Of a stretch of DNA of 34,640 bases, positions 24,675 to 33,799 are shown in pieces (the stretch's first letter is position 1; every line of letters starts with the position of its first letter). Both the position numbers and the translations under genes were made by a program. Source of the stretch: Gammaproteobacteria bacterium. Lineage in GTDB: Bacteria > Pseudomonadota > Gammaproteobacteria > SZUA-229. The DNA is taken from assembly GCA_026196035.1 (NCBI GenBank), contig JAPHQX010000013.1:1-34640 (forward strand). The letters are read 5' to 3'. The notes below the pieces were generated by a model that worked only from the letters and a program-made list of their open reading frames with translations, was not told where the DNA came from and ran no database searches.

Positions 24675-25871
24675 ATGCGCAAAAAAATCGAAGTCGGTCA
24701 TTTACGTACTGGCATGTTCATCGACAAGCTTGATGGCAGCTGGCTTAAACATCCTTTCTGGAAGACCTCATTCATCCTGGAAAATCCCGGAGACTTAAAG
24801 ACCATAAAAGACTCGGGCATCAGCCATGTATGGATCGATACATCCAGAGGTGATGATGTTGAGCCTGAAAGAAAAGCCGACATTGAAATTATCACCCCCA
24901 AAGATAATAAACCTGTAACAACGAACACTCAATCATCTCTGAAAGATGAACTGGAAGTCGCTCGGCAAACACTGGCTAAAGCCAGAAAAGTTACCATTGA
25001 AATGTTTCAGGAAGCCCGTATGGGCAACTCGATAAAAATAGAAGAAGCAGGCCCATTAGTCGAGGAAATATCACAATCAGTAACACGTAATCCAGCGGCC
25101 ATGATCAGTATTACACGCATGAAAACAATGGACGACTACACTTATCTGCATTCAGTCGCCGTTTGTGCGCTGATGATAGCATTGGCAAAGCAACTCAATT
25201 ACGAAGGTGATCTACATTCATTGGGCATGGCCGGACTTTTACATGACGTTGGCAAAATGGCTATTCCCGAAGAGATACTCAATAAACCCGGTAAACTCAC
25301 TGATGATGAATTTAAAATCGTCCAGGCTCATCCACTAAGGGGATGGGAAATGCTCAAGAAATCTAATGGCGTCGATGGCATTGCACTGGATGTTTGCCTG
25401 CATCACCACGAACGTATAGATGGCAAGGGTTATCCAGACAAACTATCTGGCAATGATATTTCACTGGTTGCCCGCATGGGTGCGGTATGTGATGTTTATG
25501 ACGCCATTACCTCAGACCGTTGTTACAAAAAAGGCTGGGAACCTGCAGAAGCCCTGAAAATGATGGCCTCATGGAAAGAAGGGCATTTTGATAATAATGT
25601 GTTTAACGCCTTTGTAAAAACGGTAGGCATTTATCCTACCGGCTCACTGGTAAAATTACATTCCGGTCGTTTAGGCATCGTCATAGAACAATCTGAAAAA
25701 ACCTTACTCAAGCCTAAAATAAAAACATTTTACTCTTGTACAGCTAAAGCGCCTATACCACAAAAAATTGTTGACCTGACTCGTTCACAGGAAACTATTG
25801 AGAGCATAGAAGAACCAGAAACATGGGGATTTAATCAACAGCGCATAATAGATTTATTAATTGCATCCTGA
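24675..25871 (+). CDS. DUF3391/HD-GYP c-di-GMP phosphodiesterase
   Basis: The 398-residue cytosolic protein carries an N-terminal DUF3391 domain (residues 1-65, with VGHLRTGMFIDKLDGSWLKH) and a charged linker. The HD-GYP domain has H190-D191 in LLHDVGKMAIPEEIL and HHERIDGKGYP (residues 244-254). The catalytic and metal motifs are intact, so it should degrade cyclic di-GMP. No membrane helix is seen, unlike the other HD-GYP protein in the window. No ribosome binding site is obvious before the ATG. It ends immediately next to the stop of the convergent amidotransferase gene, with no spacer. Confidence 0.92.
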   Translation: MRKKIEVGHLRTGMFIDKLDGSWLKHPFWKTSFILENPGDLKTIKDSGISHVWIDTSRGDDVEPERKADIEIITPKDNKPVTTNTQSSLKDELEVARQTLAKARKVTIEMFQEARMGNSIKIEEAGPLVEEISQSVTRNPAAMISITRMKTMDDYTYLHSVAVCALMIALAKQLNYEGDLHSLGMAGLLHDVGKMAIPEEILNKPGKLTDDEFKIVQAHPLRGWEMLKKSNGVDGIALDVCLHHHERIDGKGYPDKLSGNDISLVARMGAVCDVYDAITSDRCYKKGWEPAEALKMMASWKEGHFDNNVFNAFVKTVGIYPTGSLVKLHSGRLGIVIEQSEKTLLKPKIKTFYSCTAKAPIPQKIVDLTRSQETIESIEEPETWGFNQQRIIDLLIAS

Positions 25872-26579
25872 TTACTGATTTCTAACCCTGTTTAACCACC
25901 AGTCGTAAACCTTATCCGCCACCTCATGTAACTTTTCCAGCCGCTCAGATAAGTGTTCTGAAATTTGTTCAGGACTCTGTACATAACGGGATGGCTCAGG
26001 TATACAATCCTGATAACGCTCCAGCCATTCAAAAACCATAGACTCGGTCATTTCCAGATGAAACTGCATTGCGAGCACATTGCCGGCAAGATAACCCTGA
26101 TTTTTAAAATTACGACCTGTAAATATCGGAATACCTGTTTCAGGTATCGAGAAAGTATCTTCATGCCACTCAAAAACTTCAAAGCTATTTTCAAAGTTTA
26201 ATGTTATGCCTGTACCCGCTTTTGATGTATCAACACTAATCTGATGCCAGCCAGTTTCCATATGTTCTGCCCTGCTCACTTTAGCACCCAGAACCTTACT
26301 AATCAGTTGCGCACCAAAACACACACCCATGACTGGGATATTTTTCTCTATTGCCTGACGAATAAATATGATTTCATCAGCTAGCCATTGAGGATTATCG
26401 TTAACACTATGAGGCCCTCCCATAAAAACCAGACCGGAAACAGCATCATGGTCAATACGGGAAATATCATCTGAAATAATATTAATTTTATAATAGGGGA
26501 TATTCCGCTCATCAAAAAAAGAACAGAGATAATCATGTGGTACGCAGTTGGCGTGACAAATAATATATATCGGCAACAT
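25872..26579 (-). CDS. Class I glutamine amidotransferase-like protein
   Basis: The 235-residue protein is a stand-alone class I amidotransferase domain like the GuaA N-terminal part. The triad is C87 in GVCFGAQ, and H174 and E176 in MQFHLEM. The oxyanion region MGGPHSVND is present. The C-terminus has an extra helical tail (residues about 195-235). No synthetase partner is encoded nearby. Such single-domain proteins often hydrolyse gamma-glutamyl amides or act as peptidases, and the substrate cannot be told here. The triad suggests an active enzyme. Confidence 0.88.
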   Translation of the reverse strand: MLPIYIICHANCVPHDYLCSFFDERNIPYYKINIISDDISRIDHDAVSGLVFMGGPHSVNDNPQWLADEIIFIRQAIEKNIPVMGVCFGAQLISKVLGAKVSRAEHMETGWHQISVDTSKAGTGITLNFENSFEVFEWHEDTFSIPETGIPIFTGRNFKNQGYLAGNVLAMQFHLEMTESMVFEWLERYQDCIPEPSRYVQSPEQISEHLSERLEKLHEVADKVYDWWLNRVRNQ

Positions 26580-26804
26580 CTGTATATACTTATCTGCTCT
26601 TCATATAAATAGCCTGAAATCGAATGATTAAATGCTAATATAGTGTAATTAAGCGACACAGACCAGCTCTTATATGATGCTTACTATATATCTCAATTGA
26701 ATTTAAAACCCCTCTGACTATATAGCCTCAAGCCATAATAGGATAAACTGCCTGACAGCAGCCCGCCTCCATATTAATGATTCACTTACTTTTCAGGAAC
26801 AAAG

Positions 26805-27104
26805 ATGCAACAAAATAAACTCTATGTCGGCAATTTCCCCTTTTCAATAGATGAAGATCAATTGCGAGAAATGTTCTCAACTTATGGTGAAATCACAGAT
26901 CTTTCTATGATTATCGACCGTGAGACAGGCCGTCCAAAGGGTTTTGCCTTTATTACATTTGCCACTCAGGTGGCTGCTGAGACAGCTCTTGAATTAAATG
27001 GTAAGGATATCAGCGCACGTAAATTACGCGTTAATATTGCACAGGACAAACCCAAAACCGGCAAAGGTGGTCGTAGAGGCGGCGGTGGCGGCGGTCGCTG
27101 GTAG
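26805..27104 (+). CDS. RRM-type glycine-rich RNA-binding protein
   Basis: The 99-residue protein has one RRM domain (residues 4-78), with RNP2 as KLYVGNF and RNP1 as KGFAFITF. It ends in a Gly/Arg tail (GGRRGGGGGGRW). This is the layout of bacterial cold-inducible RNA-binding proteins, which bind single-stranded RNA and often help at low temperature. AGGAAC lies before the ATG. The next gene downstream is an RhlE helicase, another cold-associated function, which suggests a joint role in RNA remodelling. A terminator-like hairpin at 27214 ends its message or lies in the helicase leader. Confidence 0.9.
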   Translation: MQQNKLYVGNFPFSIDEDQLREMFSTYGEITDLSMIIDRETGRPKGFAFITFATQVAAETALELNGKDISARKLRVNIAQDKPKTGKGGRRGGGGGGRW

Positions 27105-27167
27105 AACATCATACTTTAAACTACCAGATCAGCAGTTCTATGGTCTGGTGGTGCTCGACATATCTTT

Positions 27168-27198
27168 TTCACATCTTTAAGGCCTTTTCAGGTATAAT
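27168..27198 (+). promoter_or_regulatory. Sigma-70-like promoter ahead of rhlE
   Basis: TTCACA (27168-27173) and TATAAT (27193-27198) are separated by 19 bases, slightly long for sigma-70. Transcription would start near 27205 and give a leader of about 145 nt before the rhlE start at 27350. Confidence 0.45.
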
Positions 27199-27213
27199 AC
27201 GTCTTCAATTTCT

Positions 27214-27239
27214 GGTGCACCTCGGTCTGCACCTTTTTT
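27214..27239 (+). terminator. Terminator-like hairpin between RRM gene and rhlE
   Basis: GGTGCA (27214-27219) pairs with TGCACC (27228-27233) around an 8-base loop and is followed by six T. It can end the RRM transcript. If the promoter at 27168 is used, it would instead sit about 10 nt into the rhlE leader as an attenuator. Confidence 0.65.
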
Positions 27240-27242
27240 CAT

Positions 27243-27341
27243 AGAGATAAATCTTCACAGATTCATCTCTAAGTACACTAAGAAGTTTCCGCCTAGACCG
27301 TCCCAAACCACGTGTATTGGGTAGGCCGATCCCAAGAGATC
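27243..27341 (+). promoter_or_regulatory. Folded 5' leader of rhlE
   Basis: Two further hairpins follow the terminator. The first is AGAGAT (27243-27248) plus AATC (27250-27253), paired with GATT (27260-27263) and ATCTCT (27265-27270), with one A-C mismatch. The second is GCCTA (27291-27295) and CCCAA (27302-27306), paired with TTGGG (27317-27321) and TAGGC (27322-27326), with a 6-base bulge. GATC at 27328 and 27338 could pair around AAGA near the weak ribosome binding site. Confidence 0.45.
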
Positions 27342-27349
27342 ATCATTTT

Positions 27350-28666
27350 ATGTCGTTTGAATCACTCGGCCTTAGAGCCGAACTAATCCGTGCTGTATCC
27401 GAAAAAGGCTACAATACTCCCACCCCCATACAACAACAGGCAATCCCGCTTATCCTGGAAGGCCGAGATATTATGGGTGGCGCACAAACAGGCACAGGCA
27501 AAACTGCTGGTTTTACACTGCCCATGTTAGAACGTTTAATGTCGACAGCTAAAGAATATAAGGGCCGTCGCCCTCTTCGCGCACTCATATTAACCCCAAC
27601 TCGTGAACTGGCTGCTCAGGTAGCCGAAAGTGTCGACACCTATGGCAGACATTTACCATTAAAATCCACCGTTGTATTTGGTGGTGTCAGCATAAACCCA
27701 CAAAAACAGAAACTTATCAAAGGCGTAGATATTCTGATCGCAACACCCGGCCGATTACTTGATCATGTAGGCCAGAGATCAGTGAATCTTTCACAAATCG
27801 ATATTCTGGTACTCGACGAAGCCGACCGCATGCTGGACATGGGCTTCATTCATGACATTAAAAAAGTACTAGCTCTGGTGCCTAAACAGAAACAGACATT
27901 ATTATTCTCGGCTACTTTTTCAGACGAGATCAAAAAGCTATCAAACGAACTACTCAAATCACCCGCTCTGGTTGAAGTTGCCCGTCGTAACACAGCGTCT
28001 GAAACGGTTAACCAGGTTGTTCACCCGGTCGATAAGGCACGTAAACGAGAGCTACTGTCATTCCTGATTGGTTCTAATAACTGGAAACAGGTACTGGTTT
28101 TTAATCGTACAAAACACGGTGCTAATCGTCTTTCGGAGCAACTCGGTAAAGATGGCATCACAGCCGCGGCAATTCATGGCAACAAAAGCCAGGGGGCACG
28201 TACCAAAGCACTGGCCGACTTCAAGGCAGGTAAAGTTCGTGTACTGGTTGCAACTGATATAGCCGCTCGTGGTATCGATATTGATCAGCTACCTCACGTC
28301 GTTAACTATGAGTTACCGAATGTTGCAGAAGATTATGTTCATCGCATTGGTCGTACCGGTCGTGCAGGTAACGAAGGCGAAGCCATGTCACTGGTCTGTG
28401 TGGACGAACATAAATTACTAAAAGATATCGAACGTCTGATCAAGCGTGATATCCCAAAAACTATTATTAGTGATTTCGAACCCGACCCTTCGATCAAAGC
28501 AGAACCCATCAATCAGGGCCGAGGCAGGCAACAGGGAGCTAGAAAACCCGCTGGAAAAAGACCTCCATCCGGAAGAAATAATCCACGCTCAAATTTCAAG
28601 AGCAGATCAAATAACCAGAGCCAGTCCAGACGAAGTACTGGACAAGCTCAACAAAGGGGACGCTAA
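27350..28666 (+). CDS. rhlE: DEAD-box ATP-dependent RNA helicase (RhlE type)
   Basis: The 438-residue protein is an RhlE-like helicase that unwinds RNA during rRNA and mRNA processing. All core motifs are present: Q motif ([11 protein letters not shown]), [39 protein letters not shown] and [10 protein letters not shown]. The C-terminal tail (about 65 residues) is rich in Arg, Gly, Ser and Gln and should bind RNA. The start MSFESLGL at 27350 fits RhlE proteins; the frame stays open upstream to a TTG at 27317 with no conservation. Its stop is 2 bases before a small gene, so the two are translated together. Confidence 0.92.
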   Translation: MSFESLGLRAELIRAVSEKGYNTPTPIQQQAIPLILEGRDIMGGAQTGTGKTAGFTLPMLERLMSTAKEYKGRRPLRALILTPTRELAAQVAESVDTYGRHLPLKSTVVFGGVSINPQKQKLIKGVDILIATPGRLLDHVGQRSVNLSQIDILVLDEADRMLDMGFIHDIKKVLALVPKQKQTLLFSATFSDEIKKLSNELLKSPALVEVARRNTASETVNQVVHPVDKARKRELLSFLIGSNNWKQVLVFNRTKHGANRLSEQLGKDGITAAAIHGNKSQGARTKALADFKAGKVRVLVATDIAARGIDIDQLPHVVNYELPNVAEDYVHRIGRTGRAGNEGEAMSLVCVDEHKLLKDIERLIKRDIPKTIISDFEPDPSIKAEPINQGRGRQQGARKPAGKRPPSGRNNPRSNFKSRSNNQSQSRRSTGQAQQRGR

Positions 28667-28668
28667 CC

Positions 28669-28914
28669 ATGCAGGAAGAAACAAGAAAGAAACTGACCTA
28701 TCGTGTAGAAAAAGTAGAAAAGACGACTCCACCTGAAGGTATGGAGGGTGACAACTGGCATCGCTATGTTGTTGGACAGGGCAGCTCAAAAATTGAAGGC
28801 AAGAAAGCCGGGACTCTTGAAGATGTCACACAACATGCTGAAATTTTTGCCGAAGACCTCAATTCACGGATGCGTGGTGGCGGCTCAACTTACGCATCAC
28901 GCAAACGAAGCTAA
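28669..28914 (+). CDS. Small conserved-looking protein downstream of rhlE (81 aa)
   Basis: I do not recognise this family. The 81-residue protein is highly charged, with no membrane segment or cysteine. Its start resembles a beta strand (KKLTYRVEKVEKT), the middle contains DNWHRYVVGQGSSKIEG, and the end has a helix (VTQHAEIFAEDLNSRM) plus a Gly/Arg tail. It begins 2 bases after the rhlE stop, with AGGGGA about 8 bases upstream, so it is co-transcribed and probably translationally coupled. A role with the helicase or RNA is inferred only from position and charge. A 50-base gap leads to the ybiT gene. Confidence 0.7.
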   Translation: MQEETRKKLTYRVEKVEKTTPPEGMEGDNWHRYVVGQGSSKIEGKKAGTLEDVTQHAEIFAEDLNSRMRGGGSTYASRKRS

Positions 28915-28964
28915 TACTCACAAGGCATTATTATTTTTTAACTTTTTAATTCGGAAATAGAACA

Positions 28965-30578
28965 TTGTTAACAACTGCAAACATCACCATACAATTTGGC
29001 GCCAAGCCACTCTTTGAAAATGTATCTGTAAAATTTGGCGACGGAAATCGCTATGGACTGATTGGAGCCAATGGCTGTGGAAAATCCACTTTCATGAAAA
29101 TCCTTGGCGGCGATCTTGAACCCACAGCCGGTAATGTTTCAAAAGACCCTCATGAGCGGATCGGTAAATTGAAACAGGATCAGTTTGCATATGAAGAATT
29201 CAGTGTTATCGATACCGTATTAATGGGCCATGAAGAACTCTGGGCCGTTAAGTCTGAAAAAGATGCCATTTATGCAAACCCGGAAATGACAGAAGCCGAT
29301 GGTATTCGTGCCGGTGATTTAGAAGCAGAATTTGCAGAAATGGATGGTTACACAGCCGAAGCTCGGGCAGGTGAATTATTGATTGGCGTCGGCATACCTG
29401 TTGAGCAGCACTACGGCCCGATGACAGCCGTTGCGCCAGGCTGGAAATTACGCGTCTTACTGGCACAGGCATTATTCTCTGAACCAGACATACTGTTACT
29501 CGATGAGCCTACTAATAACCTCGACATCAATACCATTCGCTGGCTAGAAGGTGTATTAAACGCCCGTAATTGCACAATGATTATTATTTCTCATGACCGT
29601 CATTTTCTTAATAGTGTGTGCACTCACATGGCTGACCTGGATTATGGTGAAATACGCCTTTATCCTGGCAACTATGATGATTACATGACAGCCTCTACAC
29701 AGGTTCAGGAAACATTACTGGCCAACAATGCAAAGAAAAAAGCACAGGTTGCAGAACTTAAAGCCTTTGTTAGTCGTTTCTCGGCGAATGCATCCAAATC
29801 AAAACAGGCAACATCACGTGCCAAACAAATCGATAAAATAAAACTTGAAGAAGTTAAACCTTCGAGCCGACAAAATCCTTTTATTCGTTTTGATGAAGAT
29901 AAAAAATTGCATCGTCTGGCACTTGAAGTTGAAGGCATGGCTAAAAGCTTTGACGAGGAGCTATTTAGCAACCTGAACCTGATGGTAGAAGTTGGTGAAC
30001 GTATTGCAGTAATCGGGCCTAACGGTATTGGTAAATCCACATTACTAAAATGTCTTGTAGGTGATCTAGAACCCTCAGCAGGTACCATCAAGTGGTCTGA
30101 AAATGCAGAGCTGGGTTATTATGCTCAGGATCATGCGGCCGACTTCGAAAAAGACACTACCCTTTTCGACTGGATGGATCAGTGGGGCAAAGAAAGCGAT
30201 GATGACCAGATTATTCGTGGCACACTGGGACGTTTATTATTTTCACAGGATGATATTAAAAAATCAGTCAAAGTTATTTCGGGTGGTGAACAGGGTCGAA
30301 TGTTATTTGGCAAACTGATGCTACAGCGAAACAACATTTTATTAATGGATGAACCAACTAACCATCTTGATATGGAATCCATTGAATCGCTTAATCTGGC
30401 CCTGGAGAATTATCCAGGAACCTTAATCTTTGTCAGTCATGACCGTGAATTTGTATCATCACTGGCAACACGTATTATTGAGCTGACACCAAATGGCATC
30501 GTTGACTTCCATGGTACTTATGAAGATTATTTACGTGATCAGTCAATAGAGCAGAACAATTACAGGAAAGCCCAGTAA
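28965..30578 (+). CDS. ybiT: ABC-F family ATPase, YbiT type
   Basis: The 537-residue protein has two ATP-binding cassettes and no membrane domain, as in ABC-F translation factors that bind the ribosomal E site. It is very similar over its full length to E. coli YbiT as I recall it. Motifs are GANGCGKST and [10 protein letters not shown] in the first domain, and [18 protein letters not shown] and [10 protein letters not shown] in the second, with a linker rich in Lys and Ser ([18 protein letters not shown]). The first signature is the degenerate [10 protein letters not shown], normal for YbiT. The start is TTG at 28965. It probably shares a transcript with the NYN gene that follows. Confidence 0.93.
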   Translation: MLTTANITIQFGAKPLFENVSVKFGDGNRYGLIGANGCGKSTFMKILGGDLEPTAGNVSKDPHERIGKLKQDQFAYEEFSVIDTVLMGHEELWAVKSEKDAIYANPEMTEADGIRAGDLEAEFAEMDGYTAEARAGELLIGVGIPVEQHYGPMTAVAPGWKLRVLLAQALFSEPDILLLDEPTNNLDINTIRWLEGVLNARNCTMIIISHDRHFLNSVCTHMADLDYGEIRLYPGNYDDYMTASTQVQETLLANNAKKKAQVAELKAFVSRFSANASKSKQATSRAKQIDKIKLEEVKPSSRQNPFIRFDEDKKLHRLALEVEGMAKSFDEELFSNLNLMVEVGERIAVIGPNGIGKSTLLKCLVGDLEPSAGTIKWSENAELGYYAQDHAADFEKDTTLFDWMDQWGKESDDDQIIRGTLGRLLFSQDDIKKSVKVISGGEQGRMLFGKLMLQRNNILLMDEPTNHLDMESIESLNLALENYPGTLIFVSHDREFVSSLATRIIELTPNGIVDFHGTYEDYLRDQSIEQNNYRKAQ

Positions 30579-30589
30579 CAGGCTGCAAA

Positions 30590-31063
30590 GTGAAAAAAAT
30601 TGCCATCTTTGCTGATGTGCAAAACATCTATTACACCACCCGTGATGCCTATGGTCGCCAGTTTAATTACCGGCGACTATGGCAACATGTAAGTAACCAG
30701 GGTGAAATCATTTCAGCCACTGCTTATGCAATTCACCGTGGCGATGATAAGCAGCTAAAATTTCAGGATGCTCTCAAACATATAGGTTTTGACGTAAAAC
30801 TTAAACCCTATATACAACGCAGTGATGGATCTGCCAAGGGTGACTGGGACGTAGGCATTACCATTGATGTAATGCAAGCAGCAAAAGACGTGGATACAGT
30901 CATTCTATTATCGGGTGATGGCGACTTTGATTTGTTACTCACAAAAATCAATCAGGAATTCAATGTCAGCACAGAAGTTTATGGCGTGCCATCACTCACT
31001 GCCAACTCACTAATCGATGCTGCTACGCATTATCATCCCATTAAGGAAGATTCACTACTATAA
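30590..31063 (+). CDS. NYN-domain (LabA/DUF88) putative RNase
   Basis: The 157-residue protein is a single NYN domain with PIN-like fold. Acidic residues in FADVQNIYY (D9), KGDWDVGITIDVM and LLSGDGDFDLLL form the expected metal site of RNA-cleaving members. It lacks the C-terminal OST-HTH domain of some relatives. The start is GTG at 30590. It begins 11 bases after the ybiT stop, so it is probably co-transcribed. Together with rhlE and ybiT it suggests an RNA-handling operon. The RNA target is unknown. Confidence 0.85.
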   Translation: MKKIAIFADVQNIYYTTRDAYGRQFNYRRLWQHVSNQGEIISATAYAIHRGDDKQLKFQDALKHIGFDVKLKPYIQRSDGSAKGDWDVGITIDVMQAAKDVDTVILLSGDGDFDLLLTKINQEFNVSTEVYGVPSLTANSLIDAATHYHPIKEDSLL

Positions 31064-31105
31064 ACCTCTTTACAAAATAAGTAGCCTCATTCGAACCAAA
31101 ATCTG

Positions 31106-31648
31106 TTATTTTAATTCCTGCAGTTCATTTATTACTTTTTCAACTTCAGTATAAAAGGCTCTGAAATCCTCATCACTCATGTAATGAATCGCTTCTTTTA
31201 GTGCCTGATTAGCGATATCAGCATGCACTTTTGCAGTTGTTAGCTGACCAGACCTTGCCTGCATAAAGGCTGTATGTATATGCAACCAGATACTGGCTTT
31301 AAATTTTTCCCCCATATACTGAGATGACTCGTACTTACTTGCGGATACTTTATAATGATTTGCAAGACCATCTATATCTTTATCCTGAACAGACAGGTCA
31401 TTACTGGAGTTAGTTTTAATCAAAAATGATTCATTTATTCTGTTAGCTGAAGGTGCTATCCCCTGCTTTGTTGTGACCGCCAGTTTTTCAATATGGCTGT
31501 CAAGCAAGCTTGATATATCAGGAATATTAACTGACCCTGTATTACTTCGATAGAAACCAATTCGCTCAATCAAAACAAACTTACTAACCTTTTCGTAAAG
31601 ATTGTGCAGCGCGCGTATTAAAGAATCAGTTTTCAGCATATTTGCCAT
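31106..31648 (-). CDS. Hypothetical protein (180 aa)
   Basis: I do not recognise this protein. It has 180 residues, no signal peptide and no clear membrane segment. The first third is helical and mildly basic (LIRALHNLYEKVSKFVLIERIGFY), the centre is polar and rich in Ser and Asn, and the C-terminal third is helical (residues about 120-178, with AKVHADIANQALKEAIHYM and FYTEVEKVINELQEL). The C-terminal helices with regularly placed Ala and His suggest a helical-bundle or TPR-like fold. No ribosome binding site is evident. It stands alone between the NYN gene (convergent) and the SLC13 operon. Confidence 0.55.
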   Translation of the reverse strand: MANMLKTDSLIRALHNLYEKVSKFVLIERIGFYRSNTGSVNIPDISSLLDSHIEKLAVTTKQGIAPSANRINESFLIKTNSSNDLSVQDKDIDGLANHYKVSASKYESSQYMGEKFKASIWLHIHTAFMQARSGQLTTAKVHADIANQALKEAIHYMSDEDFRAFYTEVEKVINELQELK

Positions 31649-31736
31649 TGCATTAATCTATCCATAATATTTAGATAATAAAAACTATTATTAGTAACTC
31701 TGATTTTCTACAACAAAACATCAACGCTCACTCTTT

Positions 31737-33224
31737 TCATATCGTAATAGACATTCCCATCAGTGGCCATATAATACCTACCGCCAATGCTACTACGGCC
31801 ATTAAAACCAGACTCGCCGGGATACCAGCCATAAAAAACTGACCGGTAGTAAACTGTTTTGAATCATATGCAATCGCATTAGGCGCCGCACCCACTAGCA
31901 ATAGAAATGGACAGGCAGAAACAATCAACGCCGAATACAACACCACATCTGGTGCGACACCCAAATAAGGCGCAAGGACAAGAGCTACAGGCAAAGAAAT
32001 AGCAATTGCAGCTACATTCATAATAAAGTTAGTCATCACCATGATAAAAAATGAAATACCCAGAACAAAAACAAACCAGCCAGAGTCATGAAACATGCCC
32101 AGCCAGTTAATGGCCAGCCATTTAGCTGCCCCTGTTTCCCACAGACAAAAACCAATACTCATGGCACCTGCAAACAGCAAAATAATATTCCAGGGAATCT
32201 GCTCTAACTCCTTAATGGTTAATATTTTGAAAACAAAAAATATAATTGTCGAAACCAGTATCACTGAAGTCTTATCAATAAACGCCATGGCAGGAATAAA
32301 TGATTTCAACGACAATGTTACGATCACCGCCAGCACCACCAGCGCAACGAAAACTTCGTCTCGGGTAATGGGACCAGCTTCCTTATAAAGACGTTGTGCC
32401 TTTTCACGTAAGCCCTTAATTTCTGATTTCTCCGGCTTGAACATCAGCATCATCATTGCCCAGCATAAAAACACCATCAACCAGCCAATGGGGAACATAT
32501 AAAAACTGAGCTCAAAAAATGAAATATTTCGATCAACTATGTCATTAAAAAAACCAATCGCCACCGCACCACGAGCCGCACCCAGTAAGGTAATCATGCT
32601 ACCGGCACCCGCGACAAAGGCCATACCAACAAACAAACCCTTACCAAATTTAGTGGACTTATCCCCTTCCCCATACAGAGAGTAAATCGCCATCAAAATA
32701 GGAAACATGGTTGCCGCCACTGCCGTGTGCGCCATGAAATGAGTCAGGATTGCGGTAACAAAAAAACAGCCCAGATAAATCATGCTGGTTTTTTCACCGA
32801 CGATGGTGAGCATTTTGTAGGACAGTCGCCGAGACAAACCAACTTTAGTAAACACCATCCCTATAACCAGGGAACCAAAAATAAACAGTACCGATGGATC
32901 CATGAAATCATTGAACGCGACCTTGGCTGGACGTATCAGAAACAATGCCTGAAACACACCTATGGCCAGGCTGGTAATACCAATCGGTACCACTTCAAAT
33001 ACCCACCAGGTTCCCGCCAGTAAAAACAACGCAATCGCCGCCTTGCCTTCAGGACTCAGTGGAAAATGCTCGCCCAGAGGATCAACTGCATCCGGCAAGG
33101 GATCTGCCAGGTAAAGCCAGAAAAAAAGAATCAGACCCAGGAATATAAATGCAATGCGTTTGAGATCCAGATCTGCAATAAAAAGACTGAATGAACTATT
33201 TTTATTCTCTGCGGGTTCAGTCAT
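31737..33224 (-). CDS. SLC13/DASS family sodium-coupled anion carrier
   Basis: The 495-residue membrane protein has about 11-12 hydrophobic helices with two related re-entrant motifs, MAHTAVAATMFP and MNVAAIAISLP, as in the DASS family of dicarboxylate or sulfate carriers. It lacks the RCK_C domains found in the SLC13 protein at 8030. The substrate is not clear. The start is ATG at 33224, where the CBS stop and a GTG (33227) join as TAA-GTG-ATG, with GAGAG before them, so translation is coupled. It is the last gene of an operon with nhaD and the CBS protein, which suggests use of the same sodium gradient. Confidence 0.85.
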   Translation of the reverse strand: MTEPAENKNSSFSLFIADLDLKRIAFIFLGLILFFWLYLADPLPDAVDPLGEHFPLSPEGKAAIALFLLAGTWWVFEVVPIGITSLAIGVFQALFLIRPAKVAFNDFMDPSVLFIFGSLVIGMVFTKVGLSRRLSYKMLTIVGEKTSMIYLGCFFVTAILTHFMAHTAVAATMFPILMAIYSLYGEGDKSTKFGKGLFVGMAFVAGAGSMITLLGAARGAVAIGFFNDIVDRNISFFELSFYMFPIGWLMVFLCWAMMMLMFKPEKSEIKGLREKAQRLYKEAGPITRDEVFVALVVLAVIVTLSLKSFIPAMAFIDKTSVILVSTIIFFVFKILTIKELEQIPWNIILLFAGAMSIGFCLWETGAAKWLAINWLGMFHDSGWFVFVLGISFFIMVMTNFIMNVAAIAISLPVALVLAPYLGVAPDVVLYSALIVSACPFLLLVGAAPNAIAYDSKQFTTGQFFMAGIPASLVLMAVVALAVGIIWPLMGMSITI

Positions 33225-33227
33225 CAC

Positions 33228-33794
33228 TTAGCTCTCTTCTTCTTTATGTTTATGCAACCATACCTTTTCGACACTGACTGCAATGCGCTCAAATAGATCA
33301 ACCTGACGTATCACACCAATAACCTGGCCGTTTTCTACTACTGGCAAAACAAGCACGTCATGAAGCAGCATGAGATACATGCATTTTGAAATATGATCCT
33401 CCAGTAACACCCGATCTTCCATCAGTGTCATATATTCACGCACAGGTTTTTTTAATTCCTTGTGCAACCTGGCAGTAAAGTCATTTTCCCAGAACAGGCT
33501 AAGCGAAGTTAGATCCTGACTAAAGCCCTGAACATTAAAAGGCTGATGACCTTTCACATCCGGTTGTCTTTTATGCAGGTAATCGGGACCGACTGCACGA
33601 ATCAGATCTCGCAGGGATAAATACCCCTGAAGATGATCGTCATCATCCAGCACCAGAATATTGCGATACTTTTTTTTGTCTCCCAGTACATGATGCATGA
33701 TCTGAATGGCATGGCCAATCGGCGCATCAAGGGAAACATTAGGATAGTCATCTATGGTTATATAAAGATCTTTAACGCGTACATTATCAAGCAT
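33228..33794 (-). CDS. Two-CBS-domain protein between nhaD and SLC13 genes
   Basis: The 188-residue soluble protein has CBS domains at residues about 5-60 (VRVKDLYITIDDYPNVSLDA, then GYLSLRDLIRAVG) and about 115-175 (VREYMTLMEDRVLLEDH, then GVIRQVDLFERI), joined by a 50-residue insert. Bateman modules bind adenosine nucleotides. The start at 33794 is chosen because AGGAGG lies 9 bases upstream; the longer open frame from 34016 overlaps the nhaD gene and looks non-coding in that part. It starts 5 bases after the nhaD stop and ends directly at the SLC13 start. Tight coupling with two carriers suggests a regulatory subunit. Confidence 0.88.
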   Translation of the reverse strand: MLDNVRVKDLYITIDDYPNVSLDAPIGHAIQIMHHVLGDKKKYRNILVLDDDDHLQGYLSLRDLIRAVGPDYLHKRQPDVKGHQPFNVQGFSQDLTSLSLFWENDFTARLHKELKKPVREYMTLMEDRVLLEDHISKCMYLMLLHDVLVLPVVENGQVIGVIRQVDLFERIAVSVEKVWLHKHKEEES

Positions 33795-33799
33795 CACCC

